From an uncultured Sulfitobacter sp. (GTDB lineage Bacteria; Pseudomonadota; Alphaproteobacteria; Rhodobacterales; Rhodobacteraceae): a stretch of DNA of 64,000 nt. A program made the translations under genes and the position numbers. The notes under the pieces are model-generated. The model saw only the letters and a program-made list of their open reading frames with translations, had not been told where the DNA came from and did not search any database. Positions 54,184-63,425 of this stretch are shown here, piece by piece. The stretch covers positions 1-64,000 of the forward strand of contig NZ_CANNBM010000005.1 of assembly GCF_947502895.1 (NCBI RefSeq), given 5' to 3'. The stretch's first letter is position 1. Every line of letters starts with the position of its first letter.

Positions 54184-55581
54184 ATGAATTGGGATGAATT
54201 CGCCCATTGGGGCAAGCATATTTCAGACTGGTCAGCGGAGTATCATAAAACACTGCGCGACCGTCCTGTGCGCGCGCAAACTGCTGTGGGCGAAACTGCT
54301 GCACAATTGCCTACCGCCCCACCCGAAGGGGCTGAGGCGATGGATGCGATCATGTCAGATTTCGAACGGATCGTGATGCCAGGGATCACCCACTGGCAGC
54401 ACCCGCGCTTCTTTGCTTATTTCCCTGCGAATGCCGCTCCGCCGTCTATGTTGGCCGAACAGTTGGTAAATACAGTCGCTTCGCAATGCATGCTCTGGCA
54501 AACATCCCCTGCTGCGACAGAGGTGGAAGGCGTGATGGTGGATTGGTTGCGTCAGGCACTTGGGCTGGCGGAAGGGTTCACAGGCGTCATTCAGGATAGC
54601 GCATCGTCAGCGACACTCTCGGCTGTTCTGACCATGCGTGAGCGTGCGACAGGATATACGGGCAACCGTGACGGTCTGTCAGGCAAGGGGCACTTGCGCA
54701 TCTATTGTTCGACCGAGGTCCATTCCTCGATTGATCGCGCCTGTTGGGTTGCAGGGATCGGGCAGGCCAATCTGGTCAAGATACCGACCACAGGGCCGAT
54801 GTACGGAATGGATGCTGTGGCATTGCAAGCTGCGATCCGCGCTGACATTGCTTTGGGGCACACGCCCGCGGGCATCATCGCAATTACGGGCGGTACGGGT
54901 ATTGGCGGCTCGGACAGTTTGGGCCCGATCCTCGAGGTGGCGCGGGCGCATGATCTCTATACCCACCTTGATGCCGCATGGGCCGGTTCGGCCATGATCT
55001 GCCCTGAATACCGTGATGAATTCTGGGCGGATGTGGATGGCTTTGATAGTATAGTATTCAATCCGCACAAATGGCTGGGTGCTCAGTTTGACTGTTCGGT
55101 CCAGTTCCTGCGGGATGCGGCGCCACAATTGAACACTCTCAAAATCGAGCCAGAGTACCTCAAGACGACGGGCGATGCCGTTACGAACTATTCCGAATGG
55201 ACGATCCCTTTGGGCCGCCGTTTCCGTGCATTGAAGATCTGGTTTCTCATCCGGTCTTATGGGTTGGAAGGGTTGCGCCTGCGCATCCGTAATCATGTGA
55301 AATGGGCGCAAGAGCTGTGTGAGGAAATCCGCACTCTCGACGGTTTCGAGATTGTGACAGAGCCGATTCTAAGCTTGTTTTCCTTTCGGTGTGCAGGAGA
55401 CGACGAGATGCAGCAGCGGCTGGTGGATGCGTTAAACGATGATGGACGTATCTATTTGACGCAGGGCGCGTTCGAGGGTCAGAAAATCATCCGCTTTCAG
55501 GTGGGGCAGTTCGATGCGACACGGGATGATGTCATGATGGCGCATAAGGTGATCAAAGAAGTTTGGGAGCAGATTAAATGA
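54184..55581 (+). CDS. PLP-dependent aromatic amino acid decarboxylase-like protein
   Basis: A 465-residue group II decarboxylase. Family signs: YFPANAAPPSMLAEQLVNT near the N-terminus, HLDAAWAGSAMICPEYR, and the PLP lysine in FNPHKWLGAQFDC. The family decarboxylates DOPA, tyrosine, tryptophan or phenylalanine. Standing between hpaD and hpaG, coupled by an ATGA overlap to hpaG, it may make an amine such as dopamine or tyramine that then feeds the homoprotocatechuate pathway. An amine oxidase needed for that is not visible in this window. Substrate not proven. Confidence 0.85.
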   Translation: MNWDEFAHWGKHISDWSAEYHKTLRDRPVRAQTAVGETAAQLPTAPPEGAEAMDAIMSDFERIVMPGITHWQHPRFFAYFPANAAPPSMLAEQLVNTVASQCMLWQTSPAATEVEGVMVDWLRQALGLAEGFTGVIQDSASSATLSAVLTMRERATGYTGNRDGLSGKGHLRIYCSTEVHSSIDRACWVAGIGQANLVKIPTTGPMYGMDAVALQAAIRADIALGHTPAGIIAITGGTGIGGSDSLGPILEVARAHDLYTHLDAAWAGSAMICPEYRDEFWADVDGFDSIVFNPHKWLGAQFDCSVQFLRDAAPQLNTLKIEPEYLKTTGDAVTNYSEWTIPLGRRFRALKIWFLIRSYGLEGLRLRIRNHVKWAQELCEEIRTLDGFEIVTEPILSLFSFRCAGDDEMQQRLVDALNDDGRIYLTQGAFEGQKIIRFQVGQFDATRDDVMMAHKVIKEVWEQIK

Positions 55582-56432
55582 ACTTTGCAACGTATTCGGC
55601 AGAGGGTGAAATGCACTATGGCGCAGTGACCGACGAAGGCATGATTGCGCTGGGGGCTGATTTTCCGCAGTGGCCCACGTTGTTTGACGCAGTGCAGGCG
55701 AACGGGTTGCCGGCACTTGGTGCTGCTGCGCAGGGCAGGGCGGTCACGCATACAGATGTGACCTATGAGATGGTATTGCCCAATGCGCGCCGCATCCTGT
55801 GTGTGGGCGTGAATTTCCCTGACCGTAACGCCGAATACAAGGATGGCAGTGAGCAGCCGAAATATATGTCGTTGTTTCCGCGTTTTGCCAGTGGATTTAC
55901 AGGCCATAACCGCTCGCTGATCCGCCCGCCTGAAAACCACACGCTGGATTATGAAGGCGAGGTTGCAATCGTGATTGGCAAAGGGGGACGCCGCATTGCG
56001 CAGGCTGATGCCTATGATCACATTGCCGCACTGACTTTATGCAATGAAGGCACAATCCGCGATTGGGTTCGCCATGCTAAATTTAACGTGACCCAAGGAA
56101 AAAACTGGGACAATTCAGGTGCCATTGGCCCGTGGCTGGTGCCGTTCACAGATACCGCACAGTTGGATAACGCACGTATCATTACACGGGTAAACGGCGA
56201 GGTGCGTCAAGACGATGTGCTGAGTCGTATGATGCATCCGATCCGGCGCGAGATTGAGTATATTTCTACCTTTATGACACTTGAGCCGGGCGACATCATT
56301 GTCACAGGCACGCCGACAGGATCAGGTGCGCGTCTTGATCCGCCGCAATATCTGAAACCTGGTGACGTGGTTGAGGTCGAAGTGAATGGCATCGGCATCC
56401 TGCGCAACACGGTCGAGGATGAAATGGTATGA
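55578..56432 (+). CDS. hpaG: Fumarylacetoacetate hydrolase-family isomerase/decarboxylase
   Basis: A 284-residue FAH-fold enzyme with metal-binding motifs DYEGEVAIVIGKGGR and NEGTIRDWVRHAKFN and GDIIVTGTPTGSG. In the pathway HpaG acts as decarboxylase/isomerase on 5-oxo-pent-3-ene-1,2,5-tricarboxylate and its product. The E. coli protein contains two fused FAH halves; only one half is present here. ATG overlaps the previous stop and its own stop overlaps hpaH. Other FAH activities cannot be fully excluded. Confidence 0.83.
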   Translation: MNFATYSAEGEMHYGAVTDEGMIALGADFPQWPTLFDAVQANGLPALGAAAQGRAVTHTDVTYEMVLPNARRILCVGVNFPDRNAEYKDGSEQPKYMSLFPRFASGFTGHNRSLIRPPENHTLDYEGEVAIVIGKGGRRIAQADAYDHIAALTLCNEGTIRDWVRHAKFNVTQGKNWDNSGAIGPWLVPFTDTAQLDNARIITRVNGEVRQDDVLSRMMHPIRREIEYISTFMTLEPGDIIVTGTPTGSGARLDPPQYLKPGDVVEVEVNGIGILRNTVEDEMV

Positions 56433-57229
56433 CGCCCGAACAACACGCCCAAGCCGCTGCTGATTTGTTGAACGCCGAAAAGACAGGTAGGCAGATTGGC
56501 CTGCTCACAAAAGCCTATCCGGAAATGGAGATGGATGACGCCTATGCCATCCAGAATGCTATTTATCGTGCCAAGCTGGCTGAGGGGCGGAGTGTTGTTG
56601 GTTGGAAGATCGGACTGACCTCTAAGGCGATGCAATATGCGCTGAACATTGATATTCCCGATAGTGGAATTCTGTTCGATGATATGGTTTTTGCCCATGG
56701 CAGTATGGTACCGAAGGGGCGTTTCATCCAACCTCGTATCGAGGCTGAAATTGCCTTTGTCATGAAATCGTCAGTTGGTGGCGCGGATGTCACGCGTAAC
56801 GATGTGCTGGCGGCAACCGACTATGTCGCGCCCTCAATCGAGATTTTGGATACGCGCATTTCGCGCATGGATCCAGAGACTGGCAGGACCCGCACTGTCT
56901 TCGACACCATCAGCGATAATGCCGCCAACGCAGGTATGGTGCTTGGCCAACAAAAGCACTGCGTTGATGATTTTGATTTGCGTTGGGTGGGTGCAATCAC
57001 CTCGCGCAACGGTGAAGTTGAGGAAACTGGTCTGGGTGCCGGGGTACTGAACGATCCTGTTGAAAGTGTCGTATGGCTTGCCCGCCGCATGGCACAGTAT
57101 GGCCAAAGCATCGAGCCGGGGCAGATCATCCTGTCGGGCAGTTTCATTCGTCCTGTAGAATGTCCTGCAGGGGCAAAGATCACTGCTGACTTTGGCGACT
57201 TTGGAAGTGTTGATATCTCTTTTGAGTAA
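56429..57229 (+). CDS. hpaH: 2-oxo-hept-4-ene-1,7-dioate hydratase
   Basis: A 266-residue hydratase of the MhpD/HpaH family. Features: VVGWKIGLTSKAMQ, IQPRIEAEIAFVM and GQIILSGSFIRPV. It hydrates the dienol of the homoprotocatechuate meta pathway. Start overlaps hpaG (ATGA). No HpaI-type aldolase follows, so the last step must be encoded elsewhere. Confidence 0.9.
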   Translation: MTPEQHAQAAADLLNAEKTGRQIGLLTKAYPEMEMDDAYAIQNAIYRAKLAEGRSVVGWKIGLTSKAMQYALNIDIPDSGILFDDMVFAHGSMVPKGRFIQPRIEAEIAFVMKSSVGGADVTRNDVLAATDYVAPSIEILDTRISRMDPETGRTRTVFDTISDNAANAGMVLGQQKHCVDDFDLRWVGAITSRNGEVEETGLGAGVLNDPVESVVWLARRMAQYGQSIEPGQIILSGSFIRPVECPAGAKITADFGDFGSVDISFE

Positions 57230-57460
57230 GATGCAGTGATGAACTACAACAGGCAATGCACTTATACACTGTGTTGCTAAGCATAAGGTGCGGCTTGATT
57301 GTATGAACGCCAATACCTGCGCCACCTGCGACGCGCGGCACCTTCCTGCGCAAAGGCGCTTGAGGCGTTTCGGACTTGCTGTCACAGTCTTTCCAAGCCA
57401 GAACATCACGCAGATTCCGGCGATGGTTTGCCAATGAAAGTTTCTAAGGGAGGAACACAT

Positions 57461-58507
57461 ATGACGATCACTAAATCCATAAAGCGTTTGCTGGGCGGCG
57501 TAGCCACTGCTGCGGTGCTGGCAACCGGCGCGCATGCGCAGGAAGTGACATTGAAATTGCACCAGTTTTTGCCCGCACAAGCGAATGTGCCAAAGCTGGT
57601 ACTGGACGTTTGGGCAGACCGTATCGAGGGCGCCTCTGAGGGGCGTATCAAGATCGACCGCTTTCCGTCGATGCAACTTGGTGGCAAGCCTCCCGGCCTG
57701 ATGGATCAGGCGATTGATGGCGTTGCTGATGTGGTCTGGACAGTTGTGGGTTACACACCGGGCCGTTTCCCTTCAACCGAAGTCTTCGAGCTGCCCTTTA
57801 TGGTGGACGATGCGCGGGCCGCGTCTTGTGCCTATTGGAAGATGTTCGAAGAGCATATGAAAGAAGACGAATTCAAGAGCGTCAAAATTCTTGGTACATG
57901 GGTACATGGTCCTGGTGTGATCCATACTGCTGATCCGGTTGAGACACCGGCCGATCTGCAAGGCATGAAAATCCGCGGCGGCTCACGGTTGGTGAACGAA
58001 TTGCTGAGCCTTTCGGGTGCGACACCGGTAGGCATGCCTGTTCCTGCCATTTCCGAAGGTCTGTCCAAGGGTGTTATTGATGGCACCACGATCCCTTGGG
58101 AAGTAACAGGTGCGCTCAAAGTGCCGGAGCTGGTTGAGAACCACACAGAATTTGAAGGCCCTGCGCTTTATACGCTCACCTTCGTTCTGGCGATGAACAA
58201 GGGTGTTTATGACGGCCTTTCCGATGATCTGAAAAAGGTTGTGGATGAAAACTCGGGTCTCGATTTTTCGATCTTTGCAGGCGGTGTTATGTCTGACACG
58301 GATGGCCCGTCACGTGATCTGGCAGTAGATGCGGGAAATAATATTATCACCGTATCGGACACTACCGAATGGCAGAACCTTACCAGCCCGATCTATGATA
58401 CTTGGGTCGCTGATATGCAGAGCAAAAACATTGACGGACAAGGCTTGATTGATCAGGCAAAATCCTTGATGGGCGGCGAATGCAAAGGCGCAAAATCCGA
58501 GATGTAA
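57461..58507 (+). CDS. dctP: TRAP transporter substrate-binding protein (DctP)
   Basis: A 348-residue periplasmic binding protein. Signal peptide (MTITKSIKRLLGGVATAAVL, cleavage after AHA), then the DctP fold with the conserved segment GMKIRGGSRLVNELLSLSGA, including the Arg that binds a carboxylate. AGGGAGG precedes ATG 57461. Its position after hpaH suggests uptake of an aromatic acid such as hydroxyphenylacetate. The 231-base gap before it has no gene and may hold a separate promoter. Confidence 0.93.
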   Translation: MTITKSIKRLLGGVATAAVLATGAHAQEVTLKLHQFLPAQANVPKLVLDVWADRIEGASEGRIKIDRFPSMQLGGKPPGLMDQAIDGVADVVWTVVGYTPGRFPSTEVFELPFMVDDARAASCAYWKMFEEHMKEDEFKSVKILGTWVHGPGVIHTADPVETPADLQGMKIRGGSRLVNELLSLSGATPVGMPVPAISEGLSKGVIDGTTIPWEVTGALKVPELVENHTEFEGPALYTLTFVLAMNKGVYDGLSDDLKKVVDENSGLDFSIFAGGVMSDTDGPSRDLAVDAGNNIITVSDTTEWQNLTSPIYDTWVADMQSKNIDGQGLIDQAKSLMGGECKGAKSEM

Positions 58508-58516
58508 ATGGGGTCT

Positions 58517-58541
58517 GCCGCAGTCTGTTAAGGGCTGCGGC
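58517..58541 (+). terminator. Hairpin between dctP and dctQ
   Basis: GCCGCAG and CTGCGGC form a perfect seven-pair stem with an 11-base loop, just after the dctP stop. Only a broken T-run (GGCTTTCTTT) follows, so it is more likely a partial terminator or mRNA stabiliser that raises binding-protein levels. Confidence 0.55.
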
Positions 58542-58565
58542 GGCTTTCTTTGGGAAGGGCAGTAA

Positions 58566-59150
58566 ATGCATAGCTTTATAGAAAAGCTGTCGCGGCTGTT
58601 TGCCGTACTGGGGGGTATTGTTCTCTCGGTTCTAATCCTACTGGTCTGCTTGTCGGTCTTGGGACGCGCGGTAAATTCGGTTTTGAACGGCGACTTTATG
58701 CAATCAACCCTACCTGGTGTCGCAAGTGCGTTGCTGGCGACAGGCGTCGGCCCGATAAACGGGGATTTTGAGTTGGTGGAGGCGGGGATGGCCTTTGCTA
58801 TTTTCGCATTTTTGCCGTTGTGCCATATCAATGGTGCACATGCCTCTGTTGATATTTTTACGGCCAAGCTGCCCCGCCGTGCCAATCAAATGCTGCGCAC
58901 GATCATCGAAGTTGTCTTTGCGGGCGTTCTTGTCATCATTGCGTATCAGCTTTTTCTGGGGATGCTGAGTAAACAATCGTCTGGGCAGACGACGTTTTTG
59001 CTGCAGTTTCCAATCTGGTGGGCCTACGCGCTGAGCGTTCTGGGCGCGATTGTAGCAGCCTTGGTTGCTGTTTACGTGGCTGCAGCGCGGGTGACTGAAG
59101 TGCTGACACGCACTGTGATCCTACCCGACGAGATGGGAGCAGACCATTGA
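58566..59150 (+). CDS. dctQ: TRAP transporter small permease (DctQ)
   Basis: A 194-residue membrane protein with four predicted helices, including the DctQ segments LVEAGMAFAIFAFLPLCHINGAH and PIWWAYALSVLGAIVAAL. It bridges the large permease in the TRAP complex. GGAAGGGC precedes the ATG at 58566. Its stop overlaps the TTG start of dctM. Confidence 0.92.
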   Translation: MHSFIEKLSRLFAVLGGIVLSVLILLVCLSVLGRAVNSVLNGDFMQSTLPGVASALLATGVGPINGDFELVEAGMAFAIFAFLPLCHINGAHASVDIFTAKLPRRANQMLRTIIEVVFAGVLVIIAYQLFLGMLSKQSSGQTTFLLQFPIWWAYALSVLGAIVAALVAVYVAAARVTEVLTRTVILPDEMGADH

Positions 59151-60643
59151 GCGATATCGCGATCGGGCTTTGGTCATTTCCCGCGCTTCTTACCCTGATC
59201 TTTTTGCGCGTGCCCATCGGGTTGGCGATGTTCTTGGCGGGTATGGTTGGCCTTATGATAATCACTGGCGATGCAAGCCTTCCGCTGGCACGCCTTAAGG
59301 CGGAAACATATTCGACCTTTTCGAATTATTCTTTGTCGATTGTACCCATGTTTCTGCTGATGGGCCATTTCGCCACTTTGGGCGGGATGAGCCAGTCGTT
59401 GTTTAATGCGGCGTCCAGCTTTCTTGGACATCGAAAGGGCGGCGTTGCGATGGCCTCTGTGGGGGCCTGTGCGGGCTTCGGGGCAATTTGTGGTTCATCA
59501 CTTGCCACTGCTGCCACGATGAGCCGCGTCGCGCTGCCAGAATTGAAGCGTTATGGATATGCAGGTGGGTTTTCGACGGCCACGCTGGCTGCGGGTGGTA
59601 CGCTTGGAATTCTAATTCCACCGTCTGTTGTGTTGGTTATCTATGCAATCCTGACAGAGCAGAACATCGCTAAGCTGTTTCTTGCAGCGTTCATTCCCGG
59701 CATCCTTGCTGCGGCAGGATATATGATAGCGATATCTGTCTATGTGCGCATGAACCCCGGTTCTGCGGGGACACGCCCGCGTGCCCCGTATGCGGAGCGT
59801 TTCAGGGCGCTGTTTGCCGTCTGGCCCGTGCTGCTGGTGTTTCTTTCCGTCGTTGGTGGCATCTATGCGGGTATTTTCACCCCGACCGAAGGGGCCGCCG
59901 TGGGCGCATTTGGTACGGGATTTATTGCATGGCTTGCAGGTGGCCTTACCCGCACCACGCTTGCGGAGAGCTTTTACGTCACCGCGCGCGCCACTGCGAT
60001 GATCTTTTTCATTGTCTTGGGGGCCGCTTTTTACAACGGCTTCCTCGCTCTCACGCAGCTGCCACAAGAGGCGGCGGCGTGGGTTGGTGGAAGCGGCTTT
60101 AACCCATGGGTCATTTTGGTCGTGATCCTTGTGTTCTATCTGTTGCTTGGCTGCCTGATGGACAGCCTTTCGATGATCTTGCTGACGATTCCGATCTTCT
60201 GGCCAGTAGTGCAAGAACTTGATTTCGCATTGGTAAGCATGGTTGATCTGCAATCTGCCCGCCTGTCTGATCTGGTGGCAAGCGGTGCTGATCTACCCGC
60301 CGCCCTATTGGCCGAGGCGCAAACGATACTCGCAAGCGGTCAGGAACTCACGCGCGAGGTCACGCGCGAGCTGGGACTGCGTGGCGTCTCTGAAGGTGTT
60401 TTGAACCGTATCAACATCGAGCGGACAGCGATCTGGTTCGGCATTCTTGTTTTGATCGTGGTCGAGGTTGGCCTGATCACACCGCCCGTGGGTATGAATC
60501 TTTTTGTTATAAATGCCATGGACCGTGAAACGCCGATGGTCGAGACCTACAAAGCGATCTTGTATTTCGTTCTTTCCGATCTGGTGCGGGTAGTGATCCT
60601 CGTGGCGTTTCCAGTGATCACGCTGATGCTGATCCCATGGTAA
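59147..60643 (+). CDS. dctM: TRAP transporter large permease (DctM) with central insertion
   Basis: A 498-residue multi-pass permease with typical DctM motifs (GSSLATAATMSRVALPELKR; GGTLGILIPPSVVLVIYAI; GLITPPVGMNLFVI). Start is TTG at 59147, overlapping dctQ, which sets the frame. It is longer than the usual 425-430 residues. An extra hydrophilic, helix-prone stretch of about 58 residues (about 366-424, starting VDLQSARLSDLVASG) sits between conserved segments just before the last helices. No frameshift is needed; the flanks align with the family. Confidence 0.92.
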   Translation: MSDIAIGLWSFPALLTLIFLRVPIGLAMFLAGMVGLMIITGDASLPLARLKAETYSTFSNYSLSIVPMFLLMGHFATLGGMSQSLFNAASSFLGHRKGGVAMASVGACAGFGAICGSSLATAATMSRVALPELKRYGYAGGFSTATLAAGGTLGILIPPSVVLVIYAILTEQNIAKLFLAAFIPGILAAAGYMIAISVYVRMNPGSAGTRPRAPYAERFRALFAVWPVLLVFLSVVGGIYAGIFTPTEGAAVGAFGTGFIAWLAGGLTRTTLAESFYVTARATAMIFFIVLGAAFYNGFLALTQLPQEAAAWVGGSGFNPWVILVVILVFYLLLGCLMDSLSMILLTIPIFWPVVQELDFALVSMVDLQSARLSDLVASGADLPAALLAEAQTILASGQELTREVTRELGLRGVSEGVLNRINIERTAIWFGILVLIVVEVGLITPPVGMNLFVINAMDRETPMVETYKAILYFVLSDLVRVVILVAFPVITLMLIPW

Positions 60644-60650
60644 GCATGGC

Positions 60651-61580
60651 TCAGGTCGCGAGGTAGCGTGTAGCCAAATTGCGGGTTCTGGTGATGAACC
60701 TTTCGCTACGCGCGCCTGCGCCTTCCTCACCCATGCGGGACATTATCCATCCGACATAAGTTGCTGATCTGATCGCTAGGAAAAGGTCCAGTAGCGTGGG
60801 GTCAATAGCTCTCACTGATCCATATCCCGTCAGCAACGCTGTGCGCAGCTTTGGATAATCGGGCGCGCTGATATGTTTGAGCAGGGCGGTTGAAATCTCG
60901 AAAAGGCGGTAACCAAAACCGCCATCATCAAAGTCGATGAGTTGGATATTCTCTGCGTCCAGCATCACGTTCTCACCCACTAGATCGGCATGGATCAGAC
61001 CATAGTCCAGATGCTTTGACTGTTTCGAAAGCGCCGCACTTGCCTTGTCTCGGAAGCGTCTAAAGAGCTGCTGGTCGTCGCGGGCAAGCTGGGGGTTCTC
61101 CCAAAAGCGGCCCCATAGGGGCGCGTCACCCAGCAGACCATCGAGATCCCAAGCGCGCCGCTCAAATGTCTCGGGTCTGTTCCAAGCATCTGACGTTTCG
61201 TGCAAACGCGCCATTGTTGCGCCGAGGTTTTCGAACAGCTTGATCCTGTCAAACGGCAATTGTCGTATTTCACTCATCATCTGGCCAGACAGCCAACTGA
61301 GGACATCTACCTGCACGCCGTCAATGATGTGGAGTACTTTTCCCGATACACTTGGGATGGGTACGGGAACGGTTATCCCGCCGTTTGCCACGACTTCCAT
61401 CCATTTAAGCTCTGACCAAAGCTCTGAATTTGTGCGGTATCCTTGTCTGTGCAACCGCAGGGCCACCTGCCGGCCTTTATGATTTATCCGGAAGACAGCA
61501 TTTTCACGCGCAGCAACGAGAGCATATGTCGCCCCGTCAAGCTGCCAGAAAGGCAACGCCTGTTCCACAATATCGTTCAC
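60651..61580 (-). CDS. APH-family small-molecule kinase
   Basis: A 309-residue aminoglycoside-phosphotransferase-fold kinase with the catalytic loop HADLVGENVM and metal motif IDFDDGG. Its ATG overlaps the stop of the upstream class III aminotransferase gene by four bases. Paired APH kinases and class III PLP enzymes occur in ethanolamine or hydroxylysine metabolism, where the kinase phosphorylates the hydroxyl and the PLP enzyme eliminates phosphate. That role is suggested by the pairing, not shown. Antibiotic resistance is unlikely in this context. Confidence 0.82.
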   Translation of the reverse strand: MNDIVEQALPFWQLDGATYALVAARENAVFRINHKGRQVALRLHRQGYRTNSELWSELKWMEVVANGGITVPVPIPSVSGKVLHIIDGVQVDVLSWLSGQMMSEIRQLPFDRIKLFENLGATMARLHETSDAWNRPETFERRAWDLDGLLGDAPLWGRFWENPQLARDDQQLFRRFRDKASAALSKQSKHLDYGLIHADLVGENVMLDAENIQLIDFDDGGFGYRLFEISTALLKHISAPDYPKLRTALLTGYGSVRAIDPTLLDLFLAIRSATYVGWIMSRMGEEGAGARSERFITRTRNLATRYLAT

Positions 61581-62866
61581 GTGCTGAGTGGTACTGTTCC
61601 CAGTACCTCATCGAGAGTGTCGAATAATAGATCGGCATGTTCATAGCTAAAAACCATTGGCGGCCGTATTTTAAGCGTGTTCTTGTGACGCCCAAGCTTG
61701 GAGAGAATAATCCCGCGTTGGCGCATTACGTTAATCACGCGATCAGTAAACGCACTGGCAGGAGTTTTCAGATCACGGTCCAGAACCATCTCAGCACCAA
61801 AAATCAGGCCTGAACCACGCACATCCCCGATACATGCGTGTTTCGTTTTGAGCAGCTCCAGTCTTTCGCGGGCATAGTCCCCAACCGACTTTGCATGTGT
61901 GACAAGGTCACGTTCCTGTATTTCTTGTAGAACGGCCATTGCTGCAGCACTCGAGACGGGGTTGCCGCCGAAAGTGTTGAAATAGCGATAGCCTTCGCGG
62001 AAAGCGGTGACAATTTCCATCCGTGTTACGAGGCCCCCAACAGGATGCCCGTTTGCCATCGGTTTGCCCAACGTCACGATATCAGGGATCACGCCCATTT
62101 TCTCATATGCCCATAGGTGCGACCCTGTGCGACCAAATCCTGATTGAACTTCGTCACAAATGAGCAATCCACCAGCCGCGCGGACAACATCCGCGGCGGG
62201 TTTCAGCCATCCATCTGGATTGTCGGGAAAGCCCTCGTTCAGGAAATAGGGGCAGACCACAAGTGCAGCAAAACCTGTCTCAGAGGCCTCAAGTGCGGCA
62301 ATCTGTGCTTTTACATTCTGTGCGAACTTAGTGCCGTCCGGATCGGGATTACGGTAGCTGTCCGGCGCGTCAACGAACCGAAAGTAGTCGCCTAATCCAA
62401 AACCTACAGTGGGTATGTTGGATCGGCTAAGTTGGCTGACCAATGAAGTATTGCCGTGATAGGTCGCGTCGGTTGCGATGATGCCGCGCTTTTTGGTTAT
62501 CGCTTCGGCCATCCGTAAGGCGATGTCATTTGCCTCTGATCCTGTGCACGTCATGATTGCGGTACTCAGCGTGGCGTCCATCGTCGCGGTCAGCGCTTCG
62601 ATATAATCAAGAATACCATCGTGTAGATATCGCGTGTGGGTGTTCAGTGTGCTCGCTTGATGACAGATCGCTTGAACCACGCGTGGATTGCAATGGCCAA
62701 CATGTGGAACATTATTGTAGCAATCTAGATACTTGCGGCCTTCGGCATCCCATAGCCAGACATCTTCACCCCGCACAAAATGTACAGGGTCATCGTAAAA
62801 CGTAGCAACATTGGGGCCCATTAACCTCGCGCGGTCCTGAATGAGGTCTGAGGTGCTGCGCGGCAT
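61577..62866 (-). CDS. Class III aminotransferase / phospho-lyase-like PLP enzyme
   Basis: A 429-residue fold-type I enzyme. Motifs: YLDCYNNVPHVGHCNPRVV, CTGSEANDIALRMA, ICDEVQSGFGRTG, and PLP lysine in TLGKPMANGHPVGG. The opening region with NNVPHVGH and NTHTRYLH is like AGXT2L-type phospho-lyases. Together with the APH kinase it may convert a hydroxylated amine via its phosphate to an aldehyde. Ordinary omega-aminotransferase activity remains possible. Confidence 0.85.
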   Translation of the reverse strand: MPRSTSDLIQDRARLMGPNVATFYDDPVHFVRGEDVWLWDAEGRKYLDCYNNVPHVGHCNPRVVQAICHQASTLNTHTRYLHDGILDYIEALTATMDATLSTAIMTCTGSEANDIALRMAEAITKKRGIIATDATYHGNTSLVSQLSRSNIPTVGFGLGDYFRFVDAPDSYRNPDPDGTKFAQNVKAQIAALEASETGFAALVVCPYFLNEGFPDNPDGWLKPAADVVRAAGGLLICDEVQSGFGRTGSHLWAYEKMGVIPDIVTLGKPMANGHPVGGLVTRMEIVTAFREGYRYFNTFGGNPVSSAAAMAVLQEIQERDLVTHAKSVGDYARERLELLKTKHACIGDVRGSGLIFGAEMVLDRDLKTPASAFTDRVINVMRQRGIILSKLGRHKNTLKIRPPMVFSYEHADLLFDTLDEVLGTVPLST

Positions 62867-63077
62867 GACTTTATGTTCCTAATGAGAAATTTTTGAAACC
62901 AGTGCGAAGTTCGCTTCTTGTCAGAAGCGGCAAGTGGGAAAAGGTGTGGCACACAGAAATTACCAACGCAAATTGTTAGGTGTGCTGAGCTACTTCACAT
63001 TTTGTTGGACAGGATCTTGCGTAATTTGAGCTATTCTTTGGACTAACTGATCGGGGTCGGCTGGCTCAATTTTTCTG

Positions 63078-63258
63078 TCAGTAGACCACAGCGGGTGGCT
63101 TGCCGCCAAGGGCAGGATGCGGACGCTTGTGGTTGCGGAACGTAGTCCACTTCCTGACGCCTTCTTTTAGCTTCTGCTCATCGACTTCCAGTGCATTCCG
63201 GCTGCCTCGCATGAACACACCGGATGCGCCCTCAGGCCATGCACGTTTTCCATTGATG
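63078..63258 (-). pseudogene. C-terminal remnant of IS3-like transposase
   Basis: On the minus strand a short open stretch of about 60 codons ends in TGA at 63078. Its last residues FRNHKRPHPALGGKPPAVVY match the usual end of IS3-family OrfB (NxRPHxALGGKxPxxVY). The catalytic DDE part is missing and a stop lies just upstream, so only debris remains. No terminal inverted repeats were recognised. Confidence 0.65.
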
Positions 63259-63408
63259 GATCATCGCCGCCGTTCGTGGTTGTACATATGCAGAGACTAC
63301 AGGTTGCTTGGGTTTCTGGAGTAAATGCACAAGCCGGTTGCCTGATGCAATTTGGCACGGTGCACGATCACGGTCACGCATCGCTTTGGTATAGATTTTT
63401 AGAATAAC

Positions 63409-63425
63409 TATATCTGTTCGATATA
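63409..63425. promoter_or_regulatory. Dyad upstream of the TctC-like gene
   Basis: TATATC, five bases, GATATA: a perfect six-base inverted repeat about 200 bases before the TctC-like start. It could be an operator for a GntR- or LysR-type regulator of this transporter; the binder is unknown. Confidence 0.4.

Noticed and set aside
60651..61580. Aminoglycoside resistance gene
   Set aside because: The kinase is coupled to a class III PLP enzyme, and APH folds are common in metabolic kinases; there is no resistance context.
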